Below the pieces are notes generated by a model. That model was not told where the DNA came from. It made no database searches and was given only the letters and a program-made list of their open reading frames with translations. From an uncultured Dysgonomonas sp. (lineage in GTDB: Bacteria; Bacteroidota; Bacteroidia; Bacteroidales; Dysgonomonadaceae): a stretch of DNA of 64,000 nt. Numbering within the stretch: the first letter of the stretch is position 1; every line of letters begins with the position of its first letter. Shown in pieces: positions 56,101-63,674 of this stretch. The DNA is taken from assembly GCA_937995835.1 (NCBI GenBank), contig CALKIV010000030.1:17741-81740 (forward strand). The letters are read 5' to 3'. Both the position numbers and the translations under genes were made by a program.

Positions 56101-56323
56101 TTTTTTCAATGGGCTGCACAACTACTGATTCTACTGCTTGAGGGCTAGCACCAGGGTAACCAATCATTATATCCGCCATAGGAACTTCAATTTGAGGTTC
56201 TTCTTCGCGGGGGATAAAATATATGCTGAATAGTCCAAGGAGCGTAAAGGCAAACATAAGCAGTATACTCAACTTTGACTTGATGAATGCTCTAGCTATT
56301 TTTCCTGAAATTCCGTTTTCCAT
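53120..56323 (-). CDS. RND efflux transporter, inner-membrane pump
   Basis: 1067 residues in the AcrB/MexF-like superfamily: 12 membrane helices (about 12-32, 340-500, 555-575, 870-1060) with two large periplasmic loops. Proton-relay helix TGIVVDDSIVIAEN holds the paired Asp residues expected on TM4. The N-terminus has FIPREEEPQIEVPMADIMI, typical of this Bacteroidota subfamily, which is not the heavy-metal CusA type. It expels drugs or toxic compounds from membrane and periplasm together with the adaptor and TolC encoded upstream. Confidence 0.93.
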   Translation of the reverse strand: MENGISGKIARAFIKSKLSILLMFAFTLLGLFSIYFIPREEEPQIEVPMADIMIGYPGASPQAVESVVVQPIEKMISNIKGVEHVYSTSMNGMGMLTVQFYVGEDVERSLVKLYNEMMKNMDRMPQGVTMPLVKSRAIDDVPALALTFWSDKMGDFQIRQVAEVVGTEIKKISDVAQINIIGGQSRQLKVMLDKDKMAQRKLDFGAIAQSLQSNNTQMQSGNIVTGDVVYSVQTGNFFKDVEEVKNLIVGTNNNHPIYLHQVAEIEDGPEVPKEYVSFGYGVASKDNKAGMPDDYSAVTISIAKKKGADAMTLADIVIDKIEHLKKDVITNELNVEVTRNYGETASHKVSELLAHLSIAILVVTLFVMLAMGWRGGLVVFLSVPVTFALTLFAYYFLGYTLNRITLFALVFVTGIVVDDSIVIAENMHRHLKMKKMPPLQAALYAINEVGNPTILATLTVIAAVLPMAFVSGMMGPYMSPMPIGASIAMIFSLVIALTLTPYFGYLFLQRKEKNGKGALEEKEPNLQETKIYKLYSKVVTPFLENRKRRWTFMIGLTVILLGSFILFYTKSVPVKMLPFDNKNEFQVVIDMPEGTTLERTAAVAKELAVYVSNNDKVTNYQTYVGTSAPISFNGLVRHYDMRMGDNVADIQVNLVNKDDRSEQSHDIASSVREGLQAIGKKYDANVKVVEVPPGPPVMSTIVAEIYGPNYEQQIAVAKQVKDLLATTDNVVDVDWSVEDEQTEYKFEVDKEKAMKLGIPNAQIVQNMRAALAGISVGVLHQSSSVNQVEIVLQLPEKQKSSIEDVLSMKVVNQQGIAIPISDLVKVSKGEKEKSINRKDQKRVVYVLTEVAGSLESPVYPITEVSDRLSEVKLPEGYSLSEEYSEQPMYEDNFTLKWDGEWQITYEVFRDLGLAFLFVLIIIYVLIVAWFQNFVTPLIQLSAIPLSLIGIIFGHWIIGAYFSAPSMIGFIALAGIMVRNSVLLIDFIDIRLKDGIPLKQAIIEAGAVRTTPIILTAGGVVLGAIVILFDPIFQGLAISLMGGTITSTVLTLIVVPLLYFKMLKKKVK

Positions 56324-56331
56324 AATCTTAC

Positions 56332-57414
56332 TTATTTTGATACAGATACTTTTACTCCGTTATATAATTTACCCTCAGCCTTAGCCACAATTTGGTCACT
56401 TGGGCTCAAACCCGAAAGTATTTCTACTTGACTTCCAATAGTTTTACCCAAACGCACCCAACGCAAATAAACTTGATTTTGATCGTTTACAACATATACT
56501 CCTGTCAGCTGATCTCGATAAATAATTGACTTTGCATCTAACATAACACTTGATCTCACTTTATTTTGCATTTCATTTGGTATCAATACATTGGCATACA
56601 TACCTGAACGAACATTCGCTTTGTCTTTTGTTTCAATGGCTATCTTTATCGAATATTGACCACTGGACTGAAATGCTGAAGGGCTTAACTCTAACACATG
56701 TCCATCTAAATGTACTCCTGTAGATTTCAATTCTATCTTAGCTACATCGCCCACCTTCACATACTGTATATAAGTTTCAGGAACAGAGGCTATAATCTGC
56801 AACTCTCCGGTTTGCTCCATAGTTAATATTGGTGCACCTGGATTTGCCATACTACCCTCATCTATGTTCTTTTGTGTTATTATCCCAGCAAATGGTGCTC
56901 GAATATTAGTATAAGCTAACATGGCATTTACTTCATCCATTTGCTGACGAGCCATCTGCACTTTGGCATTCATAGATGTACTTTGTAGCGCCACATTCTC
57001 TAATTCCTTATCCGAAACACTACTTTGTGCATGCAATACTTGGAAACGTTCGTAGTCTCGTTGTGCGTTTTTTGCTGCTGCTTCAGCTTCTACAATCATA
57101 GCTTGCACTTGTGCTTTCTTGGCATAAATCTCATCGCTACTAATTGAAACCAAAAGCTGTCCCGCAGTAACTTTATCTCCGGGTTTTACGTGTATCCTAT
57201 TTACATAACCCATCATCCGGGTGCTGATTGAGACGGTTTGCTGAGCAGTAACTTCTCCACTCAGATAAAAACCTTCATTAGTAGATTGTGCAGGATAGTA
57301 AGTCTTTACAATCACTACATTTTCAACACTATCATTACTCTTATTAGCAGAAGAGCAAGAATAGATTGTGGTAACTCCTACGACTCCTAAAATTATTTTC
57401 ATTAAAGTTTTCAT
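56332..57414 (-). CDS. RND efflux periplasmic adaptor (membrane fusion protein)
   Basis: 360 residues. A lipobox (VVGVTTIYSC) makes it a lipoprotein. Order: barrel-sandwich (VNRIHVKPGDKVTAGQLLVSI), alpha-hairpin (about 100-165, coiled coil), return to the lipoyl fold (IRAPFAGIITQKNIDEG) and beta-barrel plus membrane-proximal domain. It joins the pump to the TolC-like channel. It lies 8 bases before the pump gene. Confidence 0.93.
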   Translation of the reverse strand: MKTLMKIILGVVGVTTIYSCSSANKSNDSVENVVIVKTYYPAQSTNEGFYLSGEVTAQQTVSISTRMMGYVNRIHVKPGDKVTAGQLLVSISSDEIYAKKAQVQAMIVEAEAAAKNAQRDYERFQVLHAQSSVSDKELENVALQSTSMNAKVQMARQQMDEVNAMLAYTNIRAPFAGIITQKNIDEGSMANPGAPILTMEQTGELQIIASVPETYIQYVKVGDVAKIELKSTGVHLDGHVLELSPSAFQSSGQYSIKIAIETKDKANVRSGMYANVLIPNEMQNKVRSSVMLDAKSIIYRDQLTGVYVVNDQNQVYLRWVRLGKTIGSQVEILSGLSPSDQIVAKAEGKLYNGVKVSVSK

Positions 57415-57447
57415 ATCGAATTATGTTATGTTTTTAATTTTATCTGT

Positions 57448-58755
57448 TCATTTTTTTGATAAAAAATTGAGATGTGCCACAGTTATGTTGTATGTCATGA
57501 CAGACTGTGCCAACAGGAGCTGCTGCTTAGAAAGTTGTGCTTGTGCCATCAATAGATCAGTAGTGCTCACCAATCCTTCTTTATGGCGATTAGACATTAT
57601 TCGCAAAGCCTCCTCTGCATGTTGAGTACTGACTTTCTGTTTGTTAATTTCTACTTGCGAATCAGCTAGCTCTCGTTGAGTTTTGTTAAGTTCAAATTGT
57701 TCTTTTTGAATATGTAAGTTTAACTCCTCTTGTTGTTTGTTGTGTTGAAACTTAGCCGACCTTATTTTACTTCGATTTTGGTTTCCTGAAAATATTGTCC
57801 AGCTTAGGTTTATGCCAACTAAATAAGAATCATTGCGAAATTTAAAAGCTTTTGGATCATTCAAACTATAGGCACCAAAGGCATTAACTCGAGGCAAAAA
57901 AGACATTTTGGATGACTTTAGCATCATACTTGTTGCATCTACGGCCTTACTAAGAGCAAGAATATCTGAACGTGATGTAGATAATTTTCCGTCTTGCAAT
58001 ATGCTTATACTCTGTGACAATGAGTCTGTAGCATAAATATACTGCTCACCAATGTCTGCCCCCATCAATAAGTTTAACCCGTCAGAAGCATTGCGGATAT
58101 TGCTTTCAGCTTTTGCTAGAGCAGTTTCAATAGTGTTGACTTGTACTTGAGCATTCAACACATCAGATTTCTGAATCAGACCCTGATTATAGAAGTTAGT
58201 AACAGATTGATGTATTTCTTTAACATCTTCTAGAGACTGCTGTAGTACCTTGCGAGCTTGGTAAGCCATTTGCAATTGAGTATATGCTTTCCTTACCTCA
58301 AATTCAATATATTCTTTAGTTCGTTCAGCCTTATATTTGTAAGCTTCTCGTTGGGCTTTTGCTCCTTTACGAGCATAAATCAGATCTGTGTTTATCAGCG
58401 GAAGCTTAGCTTCTATTTGGGTACTGTAATTTTGACTAGCCCCTGGATTATTGAGTTTTGTAGGCTCAAAATCCATTGCTGTAACAGATTCTTGCTGTAA
58501 CAAAAAACCAAAAGCGTTTAAAGGGTTGTTTGTACTGAGAGCTGTATACCCCAATGATATTTGAGGCAAAAATACAGCATCAGTTTGCTGATAATTGGCA
58601 CTGGCTACCTTTTCGTCCAACGTCGTTAGCTTTACATGACTGTTGTTTATCCTAGCAATATCAATAACCTCATCTACTGAAATGTACTTAGTCACTTGGC
58701 CCTGCATTGACACTGCAAGCAAAATGAAACTGATAATTAAACTAACTTTTTTCAT
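57448..58755 (-). CDS. TolC-family outer-membrane efflux channel
   Basis: 435 residues from the ATG at 58755 (MKKVSLIISFILLAVSMQG, signal peptide), preferred over an upstream Met that would place hydrophilic residues before the signal. Two OEP repeats of long helices (about 60-240 and 270-435) end with the family pattern in a HLNFLSKK tail. First gene of the TolC-adaptor-pump-DUF2892 operon, with a regulated promoter upstream. Confidence 0.92.
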   Translation of the reverse strand: MKKVSLIISFILLAVSMQGQVTKYISVDEVIDIARINNSHVKLTTLDEKVASANYQQTDAVFLPQISLGYTALSTNNPLNAFGFLLQQESVTAMDFEPTKLNNPGASQNYSTQIEAKLPLINTDLIYARKGAKAQREAYKYKAERTKEYIEFEVRKAYTQLQMAYQARKVLQQSLEDVKEIHQSVTNFYNQGLIQKSDVLNAQVQVNTIETALAKAESNIRNASDGLNLLMGADIGEQYIYATDSLSQSISILQDGKLSTSRSDILALSKAVDATSMMLKSSKMSFLPRVNAFGAYSLNDPKAFKFRNDSYLVGINLSWTIFSGNQNRSKIRSAKFQHNKQQEELNLHIQKEQFELNKTQRELADSQVEINKQKVSTQHAEEALRIMSNRHKEGLVSTTDLLMAQAQLSKQQLLLAQSVMTYNITVAHLNFLSKK

Positions 58756-58788
58756 ATTTAATATTCTAATATAGTTATACACTATTCA

Positions 58789-58869
58789 TTTCCATTAGAA
58801 ATAATATCCATAGGAGTTATAACACAAAGGAATATAATATTTTCCACAGAAACAAATTTCCAATGGAAA
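58789..58869 (-). promoter_or_regulatory. Promoter of the efflux operon with predicted MarR sites
   Basis: On the minus strand TTTG (58856-58853), 20 bases, TTCCTTTG (58832-58825; one mismatch to TAnnTTTG) form a likely promoter. TTTCC-AAT-GGAAA at 58857-58869 (perfect dyad) abuts the -33 box, TTTCC-AC-AGAAA at 58841-58852 lies between the boxes, and TTTCC-ATT-AGAAA at 58789-58801 lies just past the start point. The motif matches the marR promoter dyads at 51.9 kb. Confidence 0.55.
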
Positions 58870-59083
58870 ACACATTCAAGTATTGACCTAACAGTTCAAA
58901 CGTATACTAAGAAATAAAATAACTAAACATGAAAGGCTGCACCTAACCCCTACTCCATCAATTAATAATCAACACATTACACATTTAAAGTTCTAACATA
59001 TTAATCTTTTTCAAAAAACATTTTTTGTGATAGAATTTCTTAGCAGTAAAATCAAACTCATAGATAGAGTAATATTGGCACTG
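58870..59083. other. Rest of the intergenic region between the efflux operon and the PAP2 gene
   Basis: About 210 AT-rich bases with no open frame, repeat or clear hairpin. It lies between two minus-strand units and should include the end of the lipid-remodelling transcript, although no strong terminator was recognised. Confidence 0.45.
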
Positions 59084-59764
59084 TCAGAATAGTTTAGGGC
59101 TCTTCAGCACATATTTATTTAACATAGAAATGACGAATAAAGCTAAGAACATGGTAAATAATGTATGCGATATAAAATGCTCCCCTCTAGCCATCTGATA
59201 TAATCCCATAAACCAACCAAGAATCAACCCAAGTAAAAAAAACATCTTGTGATTTCTACTAGAAAACGGCAATAAACATAAGCTCATCAAAGCAAAGCCT
59301 CCACTGGCATGACCTGCAGGAAAACAGCGTCCTCCTGCTATATAACCATATTTCCATATCTGCATTAAGAAACCGACATGCTCTTTATTTCCTCCATATA
59401 GCATTAATTCTCTAGGTGCATAAATACCTGTATAATATTTTAATAATGAAACAATTAATGGAATAACAGCAATGGATACAACAACTACAAATGATGGTTT
59501 TATCCACTCTCTTAGTCTCTCTTTTTTGCTATAAATACAGTAGATAGAGAATAAGAACAAACCTATTGTAAAAATAATAATACAAACTTTTATACCCGTG
59601 TAAAGGAGCCATTTATAATTAGCATGAAATTCAGCTGAAATACTCCAACTCCCATTCTGGAAGAAAATTTGTTGAAAGAACTCATCGAATTCAACAATAC
59701 TTTCCAGAATGAGACTAATTATAGTAAAAACTAAATATACAATTGGTTGCCTTAGAAATTGCAT
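59084..59764 (-). CDS. PAP2-superfamily membrane phosphatase
   Basis: 226 residues with about six membrane segments. The phosphatase motifs are present in this subfamily's form: RCFPAGHASGGFALMSL (PSGH-like site with His) and ARGEHFISHTL (third motif with His). It would remove phosphate from a lipid such as lipid A, phosphatidylglycerophosphate or undecaprenyl diphosphate in the outer leaflet. Third gene of a three-gene unit with dagK and the LTA-synthase-like gene (9-base gap). Confidence 0.88.
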   Translation of the reverse strand: MQFLRQPIVYLVFTIISLILESIVEFDEFFQQIFFQNGSWSISAEFHANYKWLLYTGIKVCIIIFTIGLFLFSIYCIYSKKERLREWIKPSFVVVVSIAVIPLIVSLLKYYTGIYAPRELMLYGGNKEHVGFLMQIWKYGYIAGGRCFPAGHASGGFALMSLCLLPFSSRNHKMFFLLGLILGWFMGLYQMARGEHFISHTLFTMFLALFVISMLNKYVLKSPKLF

Positions 59765-59773
59765 GGTCTTACT

Positions 59774-61876
59774 TCATTGATAGCTTGTCATTTGGTAATT
59801 AGCAATAGTCTCTTTTACCAAAGTAGAGTCAACATCATAAAAAGGCGACATATCATACTTCTGATTTTCCGTTTTTGTAATTCGAAATTGTTCTATCTTT
59901 TTAACAGGAGAAAGAACAGTTAATATATTATCTTTGAGATAACCCAAGTTTTGATAAGTTGCTATAAATGCTCTTTCATGATAGCTTGCCTCATTAATAT
60001 CTTGCCCAAAGAAATTTGACTCATACGAAAAATTTAACATCCCGAATAAGGTTGGAATTAAATCTATCTGTGATACGATGCGATCTTCCTGCTTAGGAGC
60101 AACAAATCCAGGAGCATATACCAATGCAGGAATATGATACCCCTCTAAAGGTATACTTGTTTTACCTGCACTTGAAGCACAATGATCTGCCACAATGACA
60201 AATACTGTATTTTTAAACCAAGGTTTAGACTTAGCATCATGCAAAAACTGACCAAGTGCATAGTCTGAGTATTTAACACCTCCCGCCCTTGATTTAGAAT
60301 CGGTAGGAATATCGATTTTCCCCTTAGGATAGGTATATGGACGATGATTGCTTGTAGTCATAATATGCCCAAAGAAAGGCTTTTTTGTTTTCACATTATG
60401 ATCAAAAATATTTATAGCCTTGTTATACATATCCTCGTCACAAACTCCCCAAATATTACTGAATGTTATCTCATTTTTCAAAAAATCTTTCTTGTCAATA
60501 ATTTCGTAACTATTTCCTCCAAAGAAAGTTCCCATGTTATCGAAATAGCTATCTCCCCCATACAAAAACTGAACAATATATCCCTTGTCTTTTAAAACTT
60601 TTGCTGTCGAAAAAAGGTTTGAATTGTTTGGTTGCTTCACAATACTTTCTCCTGAACATGGAGGACGAGAAAGGGTAACAGCTTCTAGCCCCCTAACTGT
60701 CCTATTACCAGTAGCAAATAAGTTGGTGAAGAATAAACTATGATTTGCCAATGTGTCAAGATTAGGAGTAATATTTTCAGTATTGCCAAAGTATGTCATA
60801 AAAGATGCACTCAAACTCTCTACGGTAATCAACACTATATTTTTATGTATTTCAGGTAAAGAGTCGCTTATCAAACGACTATTATTTATACCAACACTTC
60901 CACATTGCAGGTTCACTATATCTATTGCATCCTGCTTAGGCAATAAGGTATAGAAATCTTTAAATTCAAGACTACTATTCATAAAAGCATTGTAGAACTT
61001 GAAACTACCATTTGCTTGTAACTCATTAGCATATACGTTTTCAGAATCTTGGAAACGGGTGTTAAATTTGATAACAATGCAAGCTAGTCCTATGAAAGCC
61101 AAATAACCGATAGAAGAAACTACTTTTTGTTTTAGCGTCAACGGTAAATCGAAATATCGTTTCGTGTCATTTACCATAAGATAAGTAATGATTCCAGATA
61201 TTATAGCTAGCCCTATAAGTAATGGCACGACAGGGTATGACTCCATTATGTTGCCTATAACCTCATTTGTGTATATCAAGTAATCGACTGCTATAAAATT
61301 ATATCTTACGCCAAACTCATCCCAAAATAAATATTCTCCTATCGGCACAAATAATAAAATATTTGCCACATACAGAAATATAAGAACCACATATACTGCA
61401 AAACTCCACTTCATGCGTATCGATGGTACAAATAACCGTATACCAAAGCTTATAGACTTATACAGTAATAGCATCTGCACAATTCGTGGAACAGCACTTC
61501 CATACTCATGAAAAACAGTATTAAAAAAAGAAACATATACCAAGGCTATAAGAATAAATACCCATAGGATATACCCCCATGGTTTACGATACTTGCTTTT
61601 AGAAACAAATAGCAAATCAAACCAGATAAATACACTTGCTATTACAGCAAAACAGAGATCATTAAAAGCTCCTAGAAAAAATATTTTAAACCATTCGCCA
61701 AATGTAAATCCAACTTCTGTGTTTTCTGTTAACACTAAAGCTAGACGCAAAACAAACCCTATGATGAGCGAGAATAAACATATCTTTGCTATAGTAGAGA
61801 ACAATAGATAGTACGGTTTATTTATAGATTCATCCTTGCTAGAGATATAATTTTTCTTTGAGATCATAATATTCAA
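59774..61876 (-). CDS. LTA synthase/PEtN transferase-like membrane sulfatase-fold protein
   Basis: 700 residues: five membrane helices in the first 260 residues and a periplasmic alkaline-phosphatase-fold domain. Metal and catalytic residues are seen in VLITVESLSASFM (Glu), TGNRTVRGLEA (Thr nucleophile) and VIVADHCASSAG (Asp-His). Family members move phosphoglycerol or phosphoethanolamine from a phospholipid to a glycan or lipid, releasing diacylglycerol. The diacylglycerol kinase encoded 3 bases upstream would recycle that product, a strong contextual argument for a phospholipid donor. A start at the next Met (61867) is possible. Confidence 0.88.
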   Translation of the reverse strand: MNIMISKKNYISSKDESINKPYYLLFSTIAKICLFSLIIGFVLRLALVLTENTEVGFTFGEWFKIFFLGAFNDLCFAVIASVFIWFDLLFVSKSKYRKPWGYILWVFILIALVYVSFFNTVFHEYGSAVPRIVQMLLLYKSISFGIRLFVPSIRMKWSFAVYVVLIFLYVANILLFVPIGEYLFWDEFGVRYNFIAVDYLIYTNEVIGNIMESYPVVPLLIGLAIISGIITYLMVNDTKRYFDLPLTLKQKVVSSIGYLAFIGLACIVIKFNTRFQDSENVYANELQANGSFKFYNAFMNSSLEFKDFYTLLPKQDAIDIVNLQCGSVGINNSRLISDSLPEIHKNIVLITVESLSASFMTYFGNTENITPNLDTLANHSLFFTNLFATGNRTVRGLEAVTLSRPPCSGESIVKQPNNSNLFSTAKVLKDKGYIVQFLYGGDSYFDNMGTFFGGNSYEIIDKKDFLKNEITFSNIWGVCDEDMYNKAINIFDHNVKTKKPFFGHIMTTSNHRPYTYPKGKIDIPTDSKSRAGGVKYSDYALGQFLHDAKSKPWFKNTVFVIVADHCASSAGKTSIPLEGYHIPALVYAPGFVAPKQEDRIVSQIDLIPTLFGMLNFSYESNFFGQDINEASYHERAFIATYQNLGYLKDNILTVLSPVKKIEQFRITKTENQKYDMSPFYDVDSTLVKETIANYQMTSYQ

Positions 61877-61879
61877 ATT

Positions 61880-62761
61880 TTAGAGAACTAATACACTTAA
61901 GCCACATGGGATAACTTCAATATCAATACTTTTAGGCATCATAATAGCATTTCCATCCAGATGCATAATGGCTCCACTATCTTGCTCCAGATGTACTTTA
62001 TTTGATATTATTTCTTTCAGATTTTTATTTTTGGTTATACACTTTGTTAACATTTGCAGACCCAACTTAGGCACATCCAACGCCGATATTGGTTTTATTA
62101 TTTCAATATTCAGGAGCCCGTCAGAGATATTTGCATTAGGAGCAATAAAACCATTATTTCCATATTGATTTGCGTTAGCACATGTTATAGTAAAAGCCTT
62201 TCCTTCATAAGATCCACTCGATGTTGTAACTTTATATTCTTGAGGTTTATAACTTCTAAATACGGATAACATATTCTTCGCATACATCAATTTACCTCGT
62301 TTCTTGGCCTTCAATACTTTCAAGCTCACTTGAGCATCATACCCCACACCACAGGTGCAAAAGAACAAATGCCCATTGGCTCTACCATAGTCAATATCAA
62401 CCGGTTTGCCATAACGAATAACATCAATAGCTTTTTCAGGATTTAGAGGTATCATCAAATGTCTTGCCAAACCATCACCTGATCCGTGGGGGATAATTAC
62501 TAATGGTATTTTTGTATGCACAAGAGCTTGTGCTACTTCATTAACAGTACCATCACCTCCTACCACTACAACATAATCTGCACTTTCGGCAATAGCCTGT
62601 CTGCCCAGTTCTGTTGCATGACAAGCATATTCTGTCCAATGCAGCGCAACTGTATAACCTTCTTCCCGAAGTCGTGTGATCTTTTGTAATGCTTTATGCT
62701 TCTTTCTAGTTCCGGATATCGGATTTACGATAACGAACAAAGTTTCTTTCATCGAATTCAT
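61880..62761 (-). CDS. Diacylglycerol kinase family lipid kinase
   Basis: 293 residues from the ATG at 62761 (MNSMKETLFVIVNPISG); the frame is open further upstream but that would cover the promoter region. DAGK catalytic motifs: VNPISGTRKKHKAL and VVVGGDGTVNEVAQAL, followed by IPHGSGDGLARHL. It phosphorylates diacylglycerol or a related lipid with ATP at the inner membrane. First gene of the operon; the acceptor-modifying enzyme downstream would generate its substrate. Confidence 0.9.
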   Translation of the reverse strand: MNSMKETLFVIVNPISGTRKKHKALQKITRLREEGYTVALHWTEYACHATELGRQAIAESADYVVVVGGDGTVNEVAQALVHTKIPLVIIPHGSGDGLARHLMIPLNPEKAIDVIRYGKPVDIDYGRANGHLFFCTCGVGYDAQVSLKVLKAKKRGKLMYAKNMLSVFRSYKPQEYKVTTSSGSYEGKAFTITCANANQYGNNGFIAPNANISDGLLNIEIIKPISALDVPKLGLQMLTKCITKNKNLKEIISNKVHLEQDSGAIMHLDGNAIMMPKSIDIEVIPCGLSVLVL

Positions 62762-62838
62762 TTTGCTTATTATTACATTATATATAATCTTCAAGCGTAA
62801 TATCTTAACATAGGCTATATTGTATTTGAATTGTAATA

Positions 62839-62876
62839 CAAAACTACATACTGAATTTTGAGGAAATTTTGAGGAA
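62839..62876 (-). promoter_or_regulatory. Likely operon promoter with an 11-bp tandem repeat
   Basis: On the minus strand TAGTTTTG (62846-62839) matches the -7 box, with the dagK ATG about 78 bases downstream. No -33 box is present; instead ATTTTGAGGAA occurs twice in exact tandem at 62855-62865 and 62866-62876. An 11-base period is one helical turn, as in OmpR/PhoB/PhoP-type half-site pairs placed just upstream of activated promoters. Confidence 0.55.
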
Positions 62877-62969
62877 GTTGCCAACTTGAGATGTCATTAA
62901 CAAAGAATAACTATCTATCATTAGAAGTATTAAAATTCAAAATTTCCACAAAATCACCCATTATCTTAC

Positions 62970-62977
62970 TAGCTTTG
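62970..62977 (+). promoter_or_regulatory. -7 element of the response-regulator gene
   Basis: TAGCTTTG is an exact match to TAnnTTTG, 22 bases before the ATG at 63000. The -33 region is weak (TTTCC near 62943). Confidence 0.45.
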
Positions 62978-62999
62978 TAAACATCTAATAGCAATACTC

Positions 63000-63674
63000 A
63001 TGAAGATATTAATTGTCGAAGATGAACGAGAACTTTCAAATAATATAGCGAAATTCTTGTCTTCAAACTATCTGTGCGAACAGGTATACGATTATTTTAG
63101 TGCAATAGAAAAAATAGAACTATATGAATATGATTGTATCTTGCTAGACTTGAATCTTCCAGGAGGAGATGGTTTGAATTTATTAGAATTTATTAAGTCA
63201 GAGAATATTAAAAGTGGAATAATAATTATCTCAGCAAGAGGCTCTTTGGACGATAAGATAGCTGGTCTTACCATTGGAGCAGATGATTACTTGCCTAAAC
63301 CATTTGCCTTACCTGAATTAAGTGTTCGCATACATGCCTTGATGCGTAGACAGTTATCCTCAATGAGTAACATTATGCAGTCAGGCAATTTGACTGTAGA
63401 CTTATTATCAAAAGCCGTTCAGGTGGATCGCAAAGACATAATTCTTACAAAATCGGAGTATTCTCTATTACTATTTTTAATAGGAAATAAGAACCGGGTT
63501 GTATCTAAGAATGCTATTGCTGAACACTTGTCCGGAGATATGGCAGATATGCTAGATAATCAAAACTTTGTGTATACCCATATTAAGAATCTGAAAGCAA
63601 AGCTGGCTGATCACGGTTGCAATTGTAATATAAAAACTGTTTACGGAACAGGTTACCAATGGATAGAAGAATGA
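63000..63674 (+). CDS. OmpR-family response regulator
   Basis: 224 residues: receiver domain with acidic pocket VEDER, phospho-acceptor Asp50 (CILLDLNLPGGDG), Lys in LPKPFALPEL, and a C-terminal winged helix (SEYSLLLFLIGNKNRVVSK, VYTHIKNLKAKLADHG, VYGTGYQW). It would be phosphorylated by the kinase encoded immediately downstream (ATGA overlap). Divergent from the dagK operon, which carries a candidate binding site. Confidence 0.95.
   Translation: MKILIVEDERELSNNIAKFLSSNYLCEQVYDYFSAIEKIELYEYDCILLDLNLPGGDGLNLLEFIKSENIKSGIIIISARGSLDDKIAGLTIGADDYLPKPFALPELSVRIHALMRRQLSSMSNIMQSGNLTVDLLSKAVQVDRKDIILTKSEYSLLLFLIGNKNRVVSKNAIAEHLSGDMADMLDNQNFVYTHIKNLKAKLADHGCNCNIKTVYGTGYQWIEE

Noticed and set aside
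62762..62884. Longer N-terminus for the diacylglycerol kinase
   Set aside because: It would cover the predicted promoter and tandem repeat, and the kinase domain starts right after the Met at 62761.
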